Source: JBGOTP01 sp963717075
Lineage (GTDB): Bacteria; Acidobacteriota; Vicinamibacteria; Vicinamibacterales; CAVVIG01
Assembly: GCA_963717075.1 (NCBI GenBank)
Contig: CAVQVI010000023.1
Coordinates: forward strand, 86,348-150,347
Direction: 5' to 3'
Length of the DNA: 64,000 nt
The first letter of the stretch is position 1. Every line of letters starts with the position of its first letter. Positions 1-12,112 of this stretch are shown here, piece after piece. Made by a program: the position numbers and the translations under genes. The notes beneath the pieces were generated by a model. The model worked only from the letters and a program-made list of their open reading frames with translations. It was not told the origin of the DNA and made no database searches.

Positions 1-773
1 CGGGCGCTGTGAGCTTCAGCGCCGCTGCGGCCTCGACCTTCTTGGCGGGATCGCGCCAGAGAATGGCGGCGCACCCCTCGGGCGGGATGACGCTGTAGAT
101 GGCGTACTCCTGCATCAGGACACGATCGCCGACCGCGATGCCGAGTGCGCCACCGCTCCCACCCTCGCCGCTGACAATGACGATAATTGGCGTGTCGAGG
201 AGCATCATTTCGCGAAGGTTGGTGGCAATGGCCTCGGCCACGCCCCGTTCCTCCGACTCAATCCCGGGGTACGCGGCTGGCGTGTCGACGAACACCACAA
301 TGGGCCGCTCGAACTTCTCCGCCAGCTTCATGGCGCGAAGTGCCTTGCGATACCCTTCGGGCCGCGCGTACCCGAAGTTGCGAAAGATCTTGTCTTTCGT
401 GTCGCGGCCCTTGACGTGTCCGACGATCAGGATTGGCTGTCCTCGATACTCGGCAAAGCCGGTCATGAGCGCGTGGTCGTCGGCGAACCTCCGATCTCCG
501 TGGATCTCGACGAATCCGTGGAACAGGCGCTGAATGAAATCCTCTAGGCCCGGGCGGTCAGGGTGACGGGCCACGAGCACGCGCTGCCACGGCGTCAGCG
601 CTGCGTAGAGATCCACCCGGACCGACGCGCAGACGCCGATTCAACGACTCGATCTCCCGATCGCGCGCATCGGTTCGGGGCAGCACCGACAGGGCGTCGA
701 TCTCTTTCAGGAGGCGCGCGATCGGCTCTTCGAAGTCGAGCGTTTCAGGAAGCATATGGGTGTCAGAGGCCAT
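1..773 (-). CDS. accA: Acetyl-CoA carboxylase carboxyltransferase subunit alpha (partial, frameshifted)
   Basis: AccA is half of the carboxyltransferase that makes malonyl-CoA for fatty acid synthesis in the cytoplasm. The N-terminus reads LDFEEPIARL followed by a heptad-rich segment, as in AccA. After a one-base deletion near 625-631 (a GCGC run) the other frame continues with VDLYAALTPWQRVLVARH, then FIQRLFHGFVEIHGDRRF, GGSGGALGIA and YSVIPPEGCAAILW, all AccA hallmarks. The gene leaves the window at base 1 after about 257 codons of the usual 315-320. It lies 6 bp downstream of dnaE on the same strand, the dnaE-accA order also known from Enterobacteria. The frame break is probably a sequencing error. 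Confidence 0.9.
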
Positions 774-779
774 CGTCCC

Positions 780-3700
780 TCACCGCAGCGACACCGCTCC
801 TGCTCCCAGGATCTGTTCCACTTCGGCAATCAACGTCGATGAAGGCCGGACGCGAATCTGCGACGACACGTCGGCCTTGACACGAAGCCGTCCGGACATC
901 GCAGGCAGCTCCAGTTCGAACGATACCCGGCGATCGCCGCGATGACGGGAGAAAATCTCGCCGAGCGCCTCGAACATGCCCCGATCCGCAGGTGTCGTCA
1001 CCCGGATGGCCACTTCGTGCGCAAGGCGTTCGCCCATGCTTTCGATGCCGGCGATTTCTGATGCGAGCAGACGCACCGACTCATCGTCTCGTTCGAGCTT
1101 GCCTCGGACGAGCAGCATGCGACCTGTTTCAACGAGCGCCGCGGCCCGCTGATACGCCTCCGGAAACGCAATGACCTCGACGCTCCCCTGCGCGTCCTCG
1201 AGCGTGAAGACCGCCATGCGGTCGCCCTTGCGCGTCTTGAGGAGTCGACACGCTGCGACGATGCCGCCGACGCTCGTGTCGGGCGCGATCGGTTTGGGGC
1301 CACCGGGACCCCAGGCGTCGCCGCGCGACCCGCTCACGGGCTGATCGGCCAACTCTCCGGTGGTTCGTGCGCCGAACGCCTTCAGCTCGGGTGCGTGGCG
1401 ATCGACCGGGTGGCCGCTCCAGTAGAGGCCAAGGGTTTCCTTCTCGAACCCCAACTGTTCGGTTTCCGTCCATGGCACCGTTTCTGGCAATGCCACTCCG
1501 TGACTACCGGCGCCATCCTCGTCGAGGCCCGGAGCGGCCCCAAACAATTGCGCCTGTCCTTCATTCCGGTCCCGCTGGAGCCTGATGCTGTGCTCGCAGG
1601 CCGCGTCAACGGCTGCCAGCAGTCGGGGCCGAAGCGCCAGCGTCGGCAACGACGCCAGCGCGGGGTCGCCTTGTGACAGCGTATCGAGCGCGCCCGCTTT
1701 CACCAGGCTCTCGAAGACACGCTTGTTCACCAACCGGAGGTCGAGATCCTCGCACAGGGCGTGAAGCGATCCTATGCGGCCGCGCTTGGCCCGGACATCG
1801 AGCAATGACTCGATGGCGCTTTCACCAACATTCTTGACGGCGGTGAGCCCGAAGCGCACGCCGCGATCGGGTTCCACGGTGAACCGGAGCTGGCTCTCGT
1901 TGATGTCCGGCGGCAGCACCGGAATGCCGCGGTCGCGGCATTCCCCGAGATACAGGGCCAGCTTGTCGGTGTTCTGCGCTTCGATGGTCAGCAGCGCCGC
2001 TGCGAAATGCCAGGGATAGTGCGCTTTGAGGTAGGCCGTTTGATAGGCAAGCAGCGCGTAGGCCGCTGAGTGCGCCTTTGGGAAGCCGTATCCAGCGAAG
2101 TGTTCCATCAGGTCGAAAATCGGCCCGGCCTTCTTCTCCGGAATGCCACTTCTTCTTGGCGCCCTCGACGAACTTGCCGCGTTGCTGGGCCATGACCTCC
2201 GGGTTCTTCTTGCCCATGGCCTTTCGGAGGATGTCAGCCTCGCCCAGCGTGAAGCCGCCGAGTTCCCTTGCGATACGCATCACCTGTTCCTGGTACGCAA
2301 TGACGCCGTAGGTCTCGCGCAGGATCGGCTCGAGCTGAGGCAGTTCGTACTTGATCTCGACCTTCCCGCCCTTGCGGGCGATGAAATCATCCACCATGCC
2401 GCTCCGCAGCGGGCCTGGTCGATACAGCGCGTTCAGCGCGATCAGGTCTTCGATGGACTGCGGCTTCGCCTTCCGCAGAATGTCCCGCATCCCGCTGCTC
2501 TCGAACTGGAAGATGCCGTAGGTTTGCGCATCCTGAAAGACCTGATAGGTCTCCGGATCGTCCAGCGGCAGCGCGGTGATGTCGAGATCGATTCCCGTGG
2601 TGCGTTTGATCTCCTGAATGGCGTCGAAGATGAGCGTGAGCGTGCTCAGGCCCAGGAAGTCCATCTTCAACAGACCGATGCGCTCGATCTCCTTCATGGA
2701 CCACTGTGTCGTGATTTCGTCCCGCGCCCCCTTGTAGAGCGGGGCGTACTCGATAATGGCGCGCGGCGCGATCACGACGCCCGCCGCATGTACTGAAGCG
2801 TGGCGCGTCATCCCCTCCAGGCGTCTCGCGACGGCCAGCAGTTCCTTCACCTTCGGATCGTTCTGCTCGAACTCCTTCAGCGTCTGGCTCTCCTCGAGCG
2901 CTTTGTCGAGCGTCATGTCGAGGGCTGGCGGAATCTGCTTGGCCACTCTGTCCACGTCGGCGAACGGCATCTCGAGCACGCGGCCGACGTCGCGCACCAC
3001 TGCCTTCGCCTTCATCGTCCCGAAGGTGATGATCTGAGCGACGTTCTCCCGCCCGTACTTCCGGGTGACGTACTCGATGACCTCGCCGCGCCGCCGCTCG
3101 CAGAAGTCGACGTCGATGTCGGGCATCGAGACGCGCTCGGGGTTGAGGAACCGCTCGAAGATCAGATTGAAGCCAAGCGGATCGACGTCCGTGATCCGCA
3201 TGCAGTACGCCACGAGGCTGCCGGCCGCCGACCCGCGGCCGGGCCCGACTGGAATGCCCTGCTCGCGGGCGTAGCGGATGAAGTCCCAGACGATGAGGAA
3301 GTACCCGGCGTACTTCATCTGTTTGATCATGTCGACTTCGTACGAGAGTCGCCGTTCGTACTCGTCAATCGTGTGGCGCAGCGCCCCCGTGGCAGCGAGC
3401 TGCCGCAGCCGCGGCAGCCGTTCGGCGAAGCCCTCACGCGCCACGTGTTCGAAGTACTCGTCGAGCGCGAAGGGCGCGGGCACGTCGAAATTTGGCAGGT
3501 GATTCTCACCCTGGGGAAGGACGACGTTGCAGCGCTCGGCGATTCGGACCGTGTTCCGGAGCGCCTCCGGCCTGTCCTTGAAGACCTCCGCCATCTCTTC
3601 CGGCGTCTTCAGGAAAAACTGTTTCGCCTCGTACCGAAGCCGCTTGCGGATCGCTGAACGCCTTGCCCGTGCCGATGCACAGCAGGATGTCGTGGGCGTG

Positions 3701-4345
3701 GGCGTCGCTCTCGCGGAGGTAATGCACGTCGTTGGTGCAGACGAGCGGCAGATTGAGGTCGCGCGCGATCGCCGGCAAGCCGGCGTTCACGATGCGCTGC
3801 TCTTCGATGCCGTGCCACTGCATCTCGAGGAAGAAATTGCCAGGTCCGAGGATGTCGCGATAGGCGCCGGCTGCCTCCACGGCCTTTCGTGTCTGCGCGT
3901 GCGAGAGACCTTCGGCAACCTCACCCTTCAGGCAACTGCTCAGGCCGATGAGCCCCTTCGCGTGCTGGGCCAGCAGCTCCTTGTCGATGCGGGGCTTGTA
4001 GTAGAAGCCTTCGGTGTAGCCGGCAGAGACGAGTTTGATGAGGTTGCGGTAACCCTCGTTGGTTTCCGCGAGTAGTACCAGATGATTCTGCGTTTCACCC
4101 GGGTTCCCGTTCTTCGTGTGGCGGCTGCCCGGCGCGACGTACACCTCGCAGCCGAGGATCGGATTGAGTCCTCGCGCACGCGCGTGATCGTGAAAGATCA
4201 CCGACGAGAACATGTTCCCGTGTTCGGTCACCGCGAGCGCCGGCATCTTGAGCGTGACCGCCTGGTCCAGCACCTCATCGATGCGGCACGCGCCGTCGAG
4301 CAGGGAGTATTCGGTGTGCAGATGAAGGTGGACGAATTCAGCCAC
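780..4345 (-). CDS. dnaE: DNA polymerase III alpha subunit (frameshifted)
   Basis: This is the replicative polymerase catalytic subunit, DnaE1 type, of roughly usual length (about 1190 aa). The PHP domain opens with FVHLHLHTEYSLLDGACRI. The palm has PDIDVDF near 3105-3125 and LLKMDFLGL near 2655-2670, which supply the catalytic aspartates. The C-terminal OB-fold and tail end at 780. Two frame breaks interrupt it: near 3647 (before RLRYEAKQFF) and near 2155, where an extra A in an AAG run hides SGIPEKKAGPIFDLMEHF. An in-frame ATG exists at 4405, but the extra residues are a low-complexity GSESGSESDS stretch made by a short direct repeat. The GTG at 4345, just before the PHP motif, is therefore the better start. 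Confidence 0.93.
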
Positions 4346-4423
4346 GGCTGAGTCGGATTCGGATCCGGATTCGGATCCTTGGAGGTCTGATCCTCCACGT
4401 CTCAAGTCCTGATCGATTCATGC

Positions 4424-5960
4424 TCATTCCCATTCGATCGTCGACGGCGGCTTCGAACTGATGTCGTAGACGACGCGGTTGATGCCCCGGACCTCGTTGA
4501 CAATGCGGGACGAGATGCGTGCCAGGAGTTCGTGCGGCAGGCGGGCCCAGTCGGCGGTCATCCCGTCCCGGCTCTCGACCGCTCGAATCGCGATGGTGTA
4601 CTCGTAGGTGCGCTCGTCACCCATCACGCCAACGCTTCGCACGGGCAGAAGCACCGCAAAGCTCTGCCAGAGGCTCTCGTACCAGCCGTCTCGCTTCACC
4701 TCTTCCGATACGATTGCATCGGCCCTGCGCAACAGATCGAGCCGCGCTTTTGTCACGTCGCCGAGAATTCTGACCGCCAGGCCAGGGCCTGGGAACGGTT
4801 GCCGGACCACGAACTCCTCGTCGAGGCCCAACTGGCGTCCGACCGCGCGCACCTCGTCCTTGAACAGTTCCCGCAAGGGTTCGACGAGCGTCATGCGCAT
4901 TCGTTCGGGCAGGCCGCCGACGTTGTGATGGCTCTTGATCAGCGCCGACTGGCCGACAATCGACACCGATTCGATCACGTCTGGATAGAGCGTCCCCTGC
5001 GCCAGGAAATCTACCTGGCCGATCGTCGGTGTTTCCGCTTCGAATACCTCAATGAACGTCGCGCCGATGATCTTCCGCTTTTGTTCCGGATCCGTGACGC
5101 CGGCCAAGCGGCCGAGAAAGAGTTCCGACGCGTCAACGAACCGCAGCGGCAGCTGAAGTCGCGCGAAGCGCTTCCGGATCTGCGCCGCCTCATCGAGGCG
5201 TAGGACGCCGTTGTCTACGAACACGCAGGTCAGCTTGTCGCCGACCGCCCGATGAAGGATCAGTGCGGCCACAGTGGAGTCCACGCCGCCGCTCAACGCA
5301 CAGACCACCCGCCCCTCACCCACCTGTGTTCGGATTCTGGCGGTCGCCTCCTCCACGAACGACGCCATGGTCCAGTCGCCGGTGCAGCCGCAGACACCGT
5401 ACGCGAAATTCTTCAGGATCTCGAGCCCGCCTTCCGTGTGCGCGACTTCCGGATGGAAGAGCAGGCCCCAGAGTCGGCGCTCGGTATTGGCCATGGCGGC
5501 GACTGGTACACTGACGCTCGTCGCCACAACCTCGAATCCAGCAGGCGCCGCCGTCGACGAAATCACCGTGGCTCGCCCAGACCTGGATCTCGGGCGGCAC
5601 GCGATCGAAGAGCGCGCCCGGTTCCCGGACGGTCACCGTCGCATGCCCGAATTCGCGTTGCGCGGCGGATCGCACGGTGCCACCCAACGCAGAGGCCATC
5701 AGCTGCATGCCGTAGCAGATGCCCAGCACCGGAGTACCGAGATCGAACAGCGCCGCGTCGCAGTGGGGCGCCCCCGGGTCCGACACACTCTTCGGCCCGC
5801 CTGACAGAATGATGCCCGCCGGCTTTCTGGCACGAATCTTCTCCGCCGGCGTCTCGGGTGCCCAGATCTCCGAATAGACCGACAGCTCGCGTAACCGTCG
5901 CGCGATGAGCTGCGTGTACTGCGATCCGAAGTCGAGAACGACGATGGTCTGATGGTTCAC
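4424..5960 (-). CDS. guaA: GMP synthase, glutamine-hydrolysing (frameshifted)
   Basis: GMP synthase converts XMP to GMP with glutamine and ATP. The N-terminal class I amidotransferase domain starts VVLDFGSQYTQLIARRLRE and carries the catalytic cysteine in LGICYGMQL; the histidine is in LLFHPEVAHTEGG. The ATP-pyrophosphatase P-loop is ALSGGVDSTVAAL. The dimerisation domain ends in the diagnostic PPSTIEWE. One frame break near 5553, between SHGDFV and APAGFEVVATS, splits the amidotransferase domain; restoring one base gives a full-length protein of about 512 aa. It is followed at 78 bp by dnaE on the same strand and diverges from the lipoprotein gene at 6010. Confidence 0.94.
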
Positions 5961-6009
5961 GAAAGAGGTCCGGACGAAGGGTCTCAGAAATCGACGCTAT
6001 TATAGCGGT

Positions 6010-7188
6010 GTGTCGATGCTTCGGACCACAAGATGTTGTAGCGCCCTCGTCCTCGTCGCGGTCTGCTGCTCCTCGTTGTGCTGCGCTCCGGTCCGCGTCT
6101 CCTCGCAGCCGACTTCCTTCTTTCCGGTTCGCATCGCCTGGACCGAGTCGCTCAATCGTACGTTGAGCGCGCCGCCGGCGTTCAGTGGGGGTTCCGGATA
6201 CTTTCCGATGGCAGGCGGCCAACTCGCAGCCTACGACCTGACGAGCGGTCGACAGTCCTGGATCGCGGAAGCCGATGTGCTGTCCACGCCGGCGAGCGGC
6301 GATGGTCTGGTCTTCATCGCCGGGCGGACGGCCATCGGAGCGCGGTACGCCGCCGACGGTTCGCCTGCGTGGAGCCTGCCGTTCGACGTCCCGCTCGCGG
6401 TGCCGCTCGTCTGGGACAATGGGTGGCTCATCGCCGCGACGGAAGCTGGAACCATCATGAGCTTTCGCGCTGCCGATGGTCATTTGATGTGGCAACGGCA
6501 GATGGGGTCGCCCCTTCACGCGCCTCCGGCCGTCGCGGCGGATCGCGTCTACCTGCCGGAGAGCGATGGACGCGTGGTGGCGCTGAGAGTCGAGACCGGC
6601 GAGCCGGTCTGGGAGCGGAAGCTCGGCGGCCCGCCGAACGACATCCTCGCGCTCGACGATCGGCTGTACACAGGCTCGCAGGACAACTTCTTCTACTGTC
6701 TCAATACGGTCGACGGAACGGTCGCCTGGCGATGGCGCACCGGGGGTGACGTGATCGGCTTGCCGAGTGTGGACGAACGCCGAGTGTATTTCGTGTCGCG
6801 TGACAATGTCCTGCGCGCGATGGCCCGGCGATCAGGCAGCCAGCAGTGGCGCCGCGCGTTGCCGCTTCGACCAACGCGAGGTCCCATCAGTCTTCTCGAT
6901 GCGATTGTTGTGAGCGGTTCCGGGCCTGTCATGCCCGCGTACGCGACGGGCGATGGCCGGTTGGCTGGAGAGCTGACGGCAAGCGGTACCATTGTCGCGG
7001 ACCCGTACGTCGTTTACACATCAGCGAGCGCCCCGCCGCTGCTCATCGCCGTCACTGACGACGTTGTCAAGGGCGCCTCGATCACAGCAATCACGCATCA
7101 GGGGAAGGAGGCCGAGACGCCAGTTGACGGGCTGTCGGACCGCTTCATCACCATCCCCATTCCCAGACTCTCGACGTGGCGGCAGTAG
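6010..7188 (+). CDS. PQQ-like beta-propeller lipoprotein (BamB-like)
   Basis: An intact 392-codon gene for an exported propeller protein. The N-terminus is a signal peptide with several cysteines (LVAVCCSSLCCAP), which fits a lipobox, so the product is probably membrane-anchored. The body repeats the PQQ/BamB blade pattern, for example LAAYDLTSGRQSWIAEADV, GTIMSFRAADGHLMWQRQM, GRVVALRVETGEPVWERKL and FFYCLNTVDGTVAWRWRTG. Such proteins are scaffolds (BamB) or cofactor-free propellers; there is no sign of a PQQ dehydrogenase active site. The start is GTG 6010 or the in-frame ATG 6016. Its 3' end overlaps the convergent membrane protein gene by 91 bp. Confidence 0.75.
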   Translation: MSMLRTTRCCSALVLVAVCCSSLCCAPVRVSSQPTSFFPVRIAWTESLNRTLSAPPAFSGGSGYFPMAGGQLAAYDLTSGRQSWIAEADVLSTPASGDGLVFIAGRTAIGARYAADGSPAWSLPFDVPLAVPLVWDNGWLIAATEAGTIMSFRAADGHLMWQRQMGSPLHAPPAVAADRVYLPESDGRVVALRVETGEPVWERKLGGPPNDILALDDRLYTGSQDNFFYCLNTVDGTVAWRWRTGGDVIGLPSVDERRVYFVSRDNVLRAMARRSGSQQWRRALPLRPTRGPISLLDAIVVSGSGPVMPAYATGDGRLAGELTASGTIVADPYVVYTSASAPPLLIAVTDDVVKGASITAITHQGKEAETPVDGLSDRFITIPIPRLSTWRQ

Positions 7189-8117
7189 AGGGTCAGATAC
7201 GCGCCGAGGGCCGTCAGGCTGATGTACTCAAACACGAGCCCGCGAAACAGCCACGCCGCAATCTGCAGCGGGAAGACGGCAAGACCCACCAGCGGTACGA
7301 ATGCAATCAGGCCCACGCCGGACCACGCGAGTGCAGAGGCAAACGTGGCACTGACGATCATGACGAGGATGACAAGGAAGACGCCCCCGAGGTCGCGCCC
7401 CTTCGTCCGGATCAGCCGAGCGATGATGCGGAAGGCGGCCATGACGCCGACATCTTCCGTTGCGACAGCGATTTGGAGCAGCAGGTACACGAGATTGACC
7501 GCCGTGATCCAGACGACGAGCAGGATGGCGGCGAGTGCGGCCACGAAGGCCCATCCGATGAAGATTGTCCGATCGCCGGCGGCGCGATAACCGTAGACGA
7601 GGAACGCCACATACCCACTCCCTGAGAGTGCATACACCAGCATCAGCAGCAGCCCCAGAGTCAGATATCGACGGAACAGCCGCGTGCAGCCGTCCATAAA
7701 GCCCTGCAACGTGAATCGAGAGACGGACCGAATACCGTCCCATGTCACTGGCTCGCGTTCGATCGGACCGGCGACGGCGTTCGAGGCCATGAGCACTTCG
7801 ACGATGCCCCCCTTGACGAGGAACATCAGCACTGACCCGCCAAACAGGACTATCGCAAACGATGCCACGAACGCGCCGAGCGCCAGCGGCTCGGACATCA
7901 GGGCGCGAGCAATAGTCGTGAAGATTTCGTTGAGACCGCCTTGCAGCAGGTTGCCGAGATCCGCGCCGAGCAGCATCGCGACCAGGACGGCGGCACCGAC
8001 CAGTGGGACGGCCAGCATCACCTGAAACGTCGTCTCGGCGGCAAACTGAATGGCCACCGTTGGCCAGTTGGCGGCCGCGAGGAGGGCGCCGCGCTTGAGC
8101 AGGAGTTTCCAGTCCAA
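7098..8117 (-). CDS. Multi-pass membrane protein, function unknown
   Basis: An intact polytopic inner-membrane protein of about 340 aa. Hydrophobic segments include TFQVMLAVPLVGAAVLVAML, FVASFAIVLFGGSVLMFLV, YLTLGLLLMLVYALSGSGYV, GWAFVAALAAILLVVWIT and GVFLVILVMIVSATFASALA, giving roughly six helices. No catalytic motif is seen; the layout resembles the DUF4013/glycerophosphoryl-diester-phosphodiesterase membrane domain group, but I cannot assign it. The open frame runs further upstream, yet hydrophobic, gene-like sequence starts only near 8117, where a TTG precedes DWKLLLKRGAL. It diverges from the histidine kinase gene, so the two probably share the 8118-8153 promoter gap. Confidence 0.65.
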   Translation of the reverse strand: MDWKLLLKRGALLAAANWPTVAIQFAAETTFQVMLAVPLVGAAVLVAMLLGADLGNLLQGGLNEIFTTIARALMSEPLALGAFVASFAIVLFGGSVLMFLVKGGIVEVLMASNAVAGPIEREPVTWDGIRSVSRFTLQGFMDGCTRLFRRYLTLGLLLMLVYALSGSGYVAFLVYGYRAAGDRTIFIGWAFVAALAAILLVVWITAVNLVYLLLQIAVATEDVGVMAAFRIIARLIRTKGRDLGGVFLVILVMIVSATFASALAWSGVGLIAFVPLVGLAVFPLQIAAWLFRGLVFEYISLTALGAYLTLYCRHVESLGMGMVMKRSDSPSTGVSASFP

Positions 8118-8153
8118 GTCGATGTCACTATACCGTGTATTCTGTGGTCCAGT

Positions 8154-11100
8154 GTGATACGGTCCGGGACTTCCGCCGACAGCTGGAAGACGTTGAAACG
8201 CACCGCCGCCTCCGGCTTCGCCCTCGCGGTGCTGACCGCGATCGGTGGGCGCGTGCTCGAGCGGGCGAGCCTTGGCCCCACCGACCAGGATGCCCTGGTT
8301 CGCATCGAACGGGAGTTGCGCGAGCGCTTCGATGCGAGCGCGGCCACGCTCGGCGCGCTCACGTCGAGGGTGGCCACATCCGGCGACCTCATTCGTACGG
8401 CAAGTCGGGACAGGACATCCGCAGGGCACCTGTTTGAAACGCTCGATGGCGCGCTCGCCCTCGAACGCGCACGAGATGCCGCGATCAGCGTGTTCGACGC
8501 GAATGCGGTTCCCATCGCCTGGTCCGGCCGTGTGTCCGATATCAATCGGGAACGAGTCGACGGCCCCGCGGTTCAGTACGTCGCCCCCGGGGCATTCGGG
8601 CCGCTCCTTGTTCGCGTTGAGCCGGTGGTCGACGCCAATCACCCCGGATCGGCCCGGATCGGTACTGTCGTCGCGGAACAACTGCTGGGCGAGCCCAAGG
8701 ACGCACCCGGCGCCAACCGCTTCGTGTTCTCCGGCTCGCTCGTCCCTGTGGATTTGCAGACGAGTCTGAGCCCGCGTCCTGCGTCGAATGAGCACTCGTT
8801 CATCATCCCCTCGCGTGGCGGCCAGTTGCTCGTCGAAGCCCGCATCAAGCCGGCGGACATTGCGGTGGCGCGCGACGGCTGGCGCGCCCGCACACGCGCC
8901 GTAGTTTTTGCGATCGGGGCGGTCACGCTCTTCTTCGCCGCCGCGCCGTTCACCGATTTCTGGCGGCGTGCCCGATCGCGTCGGAACGCCGTGCTGGCGG
9001 GGGCCGCGCTCGTCGTCGCGCTCGTGAGCGCCCGTCTCCTTCTGCGGGCCGCGACGTTCGCCGTATGTCCGCGCCGCTCTTCGCGGCGTGTGAACTGCTC
9101 TTCAATGCGCTGCTGCTCGCCGCGATGGTCGGTCTCGCCTTCAGTGTGGTCGAGCGCTGGCGAGTCGCACGTCCGGGCCGTCGTCTGCTCCCGGCGGCAG
9201 CCGGCCCCAGGCTGAAACAGGCGGCCGTGCACCTCGTGGCGGGCGTCGTGGACGTGACCGTGCTGTGGGCGTACGAGCGTTTTCTGCAGGGCGTGGTCTC
9301 GAGTTCCACGCTCGATCTGCTCCGCTTCTCGCTGCATCCGCTGACGCGAGGACGGCTGGCACTCCTCTTCGGACTCTTGGTGCTGCATGTCAGCGTGATC
9401 TGGGGCGCGGCGCTCGTGATACGTCTCGCAACACTCGTCGCGCGGCTTCCCCGCGGGGGATCGCGGGCGATCCCGGTCGCGTCGTGGATAGCCGGCGTTG
9501 CCGCGGGCTTGACGGCGACGCGATCGGTGTGGGCTGCCGCTCCGCCAGTCCCTCTCGTCCCGCTCGTCATCGCGGTTTCGGCGGCGGCGCTTGTGCGCAG
9601 TCGCGCTTGCGCGGCCGCGCGGCCCGATCCGGCGAGCCTCTCAGGCGGCGCGGTTTTTCGGCTTGTACATGGCGCTTCTCGTGCCCGCTCTGGCCACGTA
9701 TCCGTCGCTCCTTGCTTTTACGACGCAGGCCAAAGAGGCGCTCGTGGCGGATACGTTCGGGCCGCAGGCCGGGAGCATTCGAGAGGACCTGCAGCGGCAG
9801 CTCCACGAGGCGCTCACTCAGATTGACGCGCAGCAGGGACTCGACCTGCTCCTGGCGCCAACCCCCAGAACGGCTGCGCCCACGACCGATCAAGCGTTCG
9901 CGGTCTGGTCGGACACGGTCCTGAAGGCGAGCCGCCTCACGTCGGCCGTGGAGTTGTTTGGCGCCAACGGCGCGCTCATCAGTCGCTTCGCTCTCAACTT
10001 GCCCGAGTACGGCGCGTCACTCCCGGTCACCACGGGCTGCCGGTCGAGCGCTGCTGCGCCAACGCGCTGGGACGAGATCGAAGAGGCGTCCTACGTGCTG
10101 CGGGCCAGTCGCGCGGTGTGCTCGCCGACAGGGCGTCAGCTGGGTGCCGTCGTCGTGCGCGTGATGCTCGACTATCGGACGCTGCCGTTTATTTCGTCTG
10201 CGAGCCCTTACCTCGAATCGCCGCGGTCCGAACGATTCGTGTCGCCCGAAGAGTCGCCCGGCAACGACGTGGAATTTGCGGCGTACGGCTGGAGTCGCGC
10301 GCCGATCTACACGGGCGGCACGGCGGTCTGGCGCCTGCCCGATCCCGTGTTTCGGCGATTGGTCGACTCGCGCGTCCCTTTCTGGGAGACGATCCCTCGA
10401 GGCGGCGACAGGTTCCGCGTGTATTTTCTGAACGACCGGGGTGGGATCTACGCGCTTGGCTACCCGATTCTCACGCTCTTTGGTCATGTCATCAATCTGG
10501 CTGAACTCGTGGTGCTCGCTGGAGCGCTCTACGTACTGCTCCTCATCGGCGCGTCTCTGTTCAACGCGGCGGCTTCGTCGCGGCCGGCGACCGGGCGCGC
10601 GCTGCTGCGCGAGGTGCGATCGAGCTTCTACCGCAAACTGTTCCTGGCCTTCGTGGCGGTTGCGATCGTACCGGCGACGATCCTCGCCATCGCCACCCGC
10701 GATCGGCTCATTCGACAGTTCGGCGACAGCGTGAACGAATCGGCCGTCAAGACGGCCACCGTCGCCCAGCGCCTGGTCGAGGACTATGCGACGCTGCAGC
10801 AGCGAGGCGGCCGCGCGCTCGAGGGTATCGACGATCAGATTCTCATGCTCGTCGAGCGCGCCATCGGCCAGGATGTCAATCTGTTCGATCGCGCCACCCT
10901 GCAGGCCACGAGCGAGCGCGACCTGTTCGCCTCGCGCCTTTTGTCCACGCGGACGCCGGCGCCCGTCTACCGGAGCGTGGCGATCGACAGGATGCCGACG
11001 TTTGTCGGCGTCGAGGACGTCGAAGGCTTCTCGTATCTGCTGGCGGCAGCGCCCGTTCGCGCAGGCGACAGCGAGCGCATCGTCACGATTTCGCTGACCT

Positions 11101-12087
11101 TGCGTCAGCGCGAGCTCGATCGTCAACGGGATGATCTCGATCGCCGGGTCTTGTCCGCATTCGTGCTGTTCGTGCTGCTCGGCGCCGGCCTCGGCTACTG
11201 GGTGGCGGAACGGATTGCCGATCCGGTCAATCGCCTGACGCGTGCGACCCGCCGTATCGCGCGTGGCGACCTCGATGCGCGCATTGCGGCGACCACGCTC
11301 TTCCGACGAACTGCGGCGTCTCGTCGAGGACTTCAATCACATGGCGGCCGATCTCAAACGGCAGCGCAGCGAGCTCGAGCGGACGCAGCGTCTCGAAGCG
11401 TGGGCCGATATGGCGCGCCAGGTGGCCCACGATGTCAAAAATCCGCTGACGCCCATTCAGCTTTCGGCCGAGCATGCGTTGCGGGTCAACCTCGATCGCG
11501 GCCGCCCGCTGTCGCCCGTCCTCGAGGAGTGCGTTGCCGCCATCCTCAATCAGGTCAGACTGCTGCGCCAGATCTCGGCGGAGTTCTCCAGCTTCGCCTC
11601 GTCGCCGACCGCACGCCTGGAGCCGAGCGATCTGTCCACCGTGATCGCGGGCGTCGTCGAACCCTATCGCATGGGATTATCCGGGAGAATCAGTATTGAC
11701 GTTCAGACTGATCCGGCGCTCCCGTCGATCACGCTGGATCGCACGCTGTTTTCCAGGGCACTCACGAACGTGATCGAGAACGCACTCCATGCCATGCCGG
11801 GCCAGGGGTGTCTCAGCATCACGTCGCGAATGTCGACAGGAGGGATGCCGGCGGCGGTGGTGACGATCGCAGATACTGGAGTTGGGATGGATCAGGAAGC
11901 GCTCGGCAAGATCTTCGAGCCGTATTTCTCAACCAGGGCGAGCGGCACCGGTCTCGGGCTGACGATTGCCAAGCGGAATGTCGAGTTGAACGGCGGAACG
12001 ATCGCGGTCGAGAGCCAGCGCGGGACGGGTACGACGGTGACGATAATCCTGCCCATCGATCGCAGGCCAGAGGATCTACAGGAGTAA
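8154..12087 (+). CDS. Large NtrY-like membrane sensor histidine kinase (frameshifted)
   Basis: One sensor kinase of about 1310 aa spread over three frame breaks (near 9065, 9640 and 11300). The N-terminal half has a periplasmic-type sensor flanked by membrane helices (VVFAIGAVTLFFAAAPF, LLFGLLVLHVSVIWGAALV). A second helix pair surrounds a second sensory region, followed by a HAMP segment (ADPVNRLTRATRRIARGDLD). The kinase core is complete: H-box HDVKNPLTPIQ with the phospho-acceptor His at 11428-11430, N-box NVIENALHAM, DTGVGM and GTGLGLTIAKRN. The H-box form HDVKNPLTPIQ is that of NtrY/NtrB kinases. No response regulator is adjacent. The start is uncertain (GTG 8154 or TTG 8193). Confidence 0.85.
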
Positions 12088-12112
12088 GGACGGGCGTGGA
12101 AACGGGCGGCCC

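Noticed and set aside
2140..2170. Programmed frameshift in dnaE at the AAG run
   Set aside because: The site has no stimulating structure that I can see, and many other conserved genes in this contig carry similar one-base breaks, so an assembly error is likelier.
2800..3657. Long plus-strand open frame opposite dnaE (285 codons)
   Set aside because: It is antisense to well-conserved dnaE sequence and has no protein-like motif; long antisense frames are common in GC-rich genes.
7098..8795. 565-codon version of the membrane protein with a 225-residue N-terminal extension
   Set aside because: The extension is antisense to the sensor kinase gene and is not hydrophobic or conserved; the gene begins near 8117.
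8639..9570. Minus-strand frames opposite the sensor kinase
   Set aside because: They are Arg/Ala/Thr-rich shadows without hydrophobic or catalytic features.
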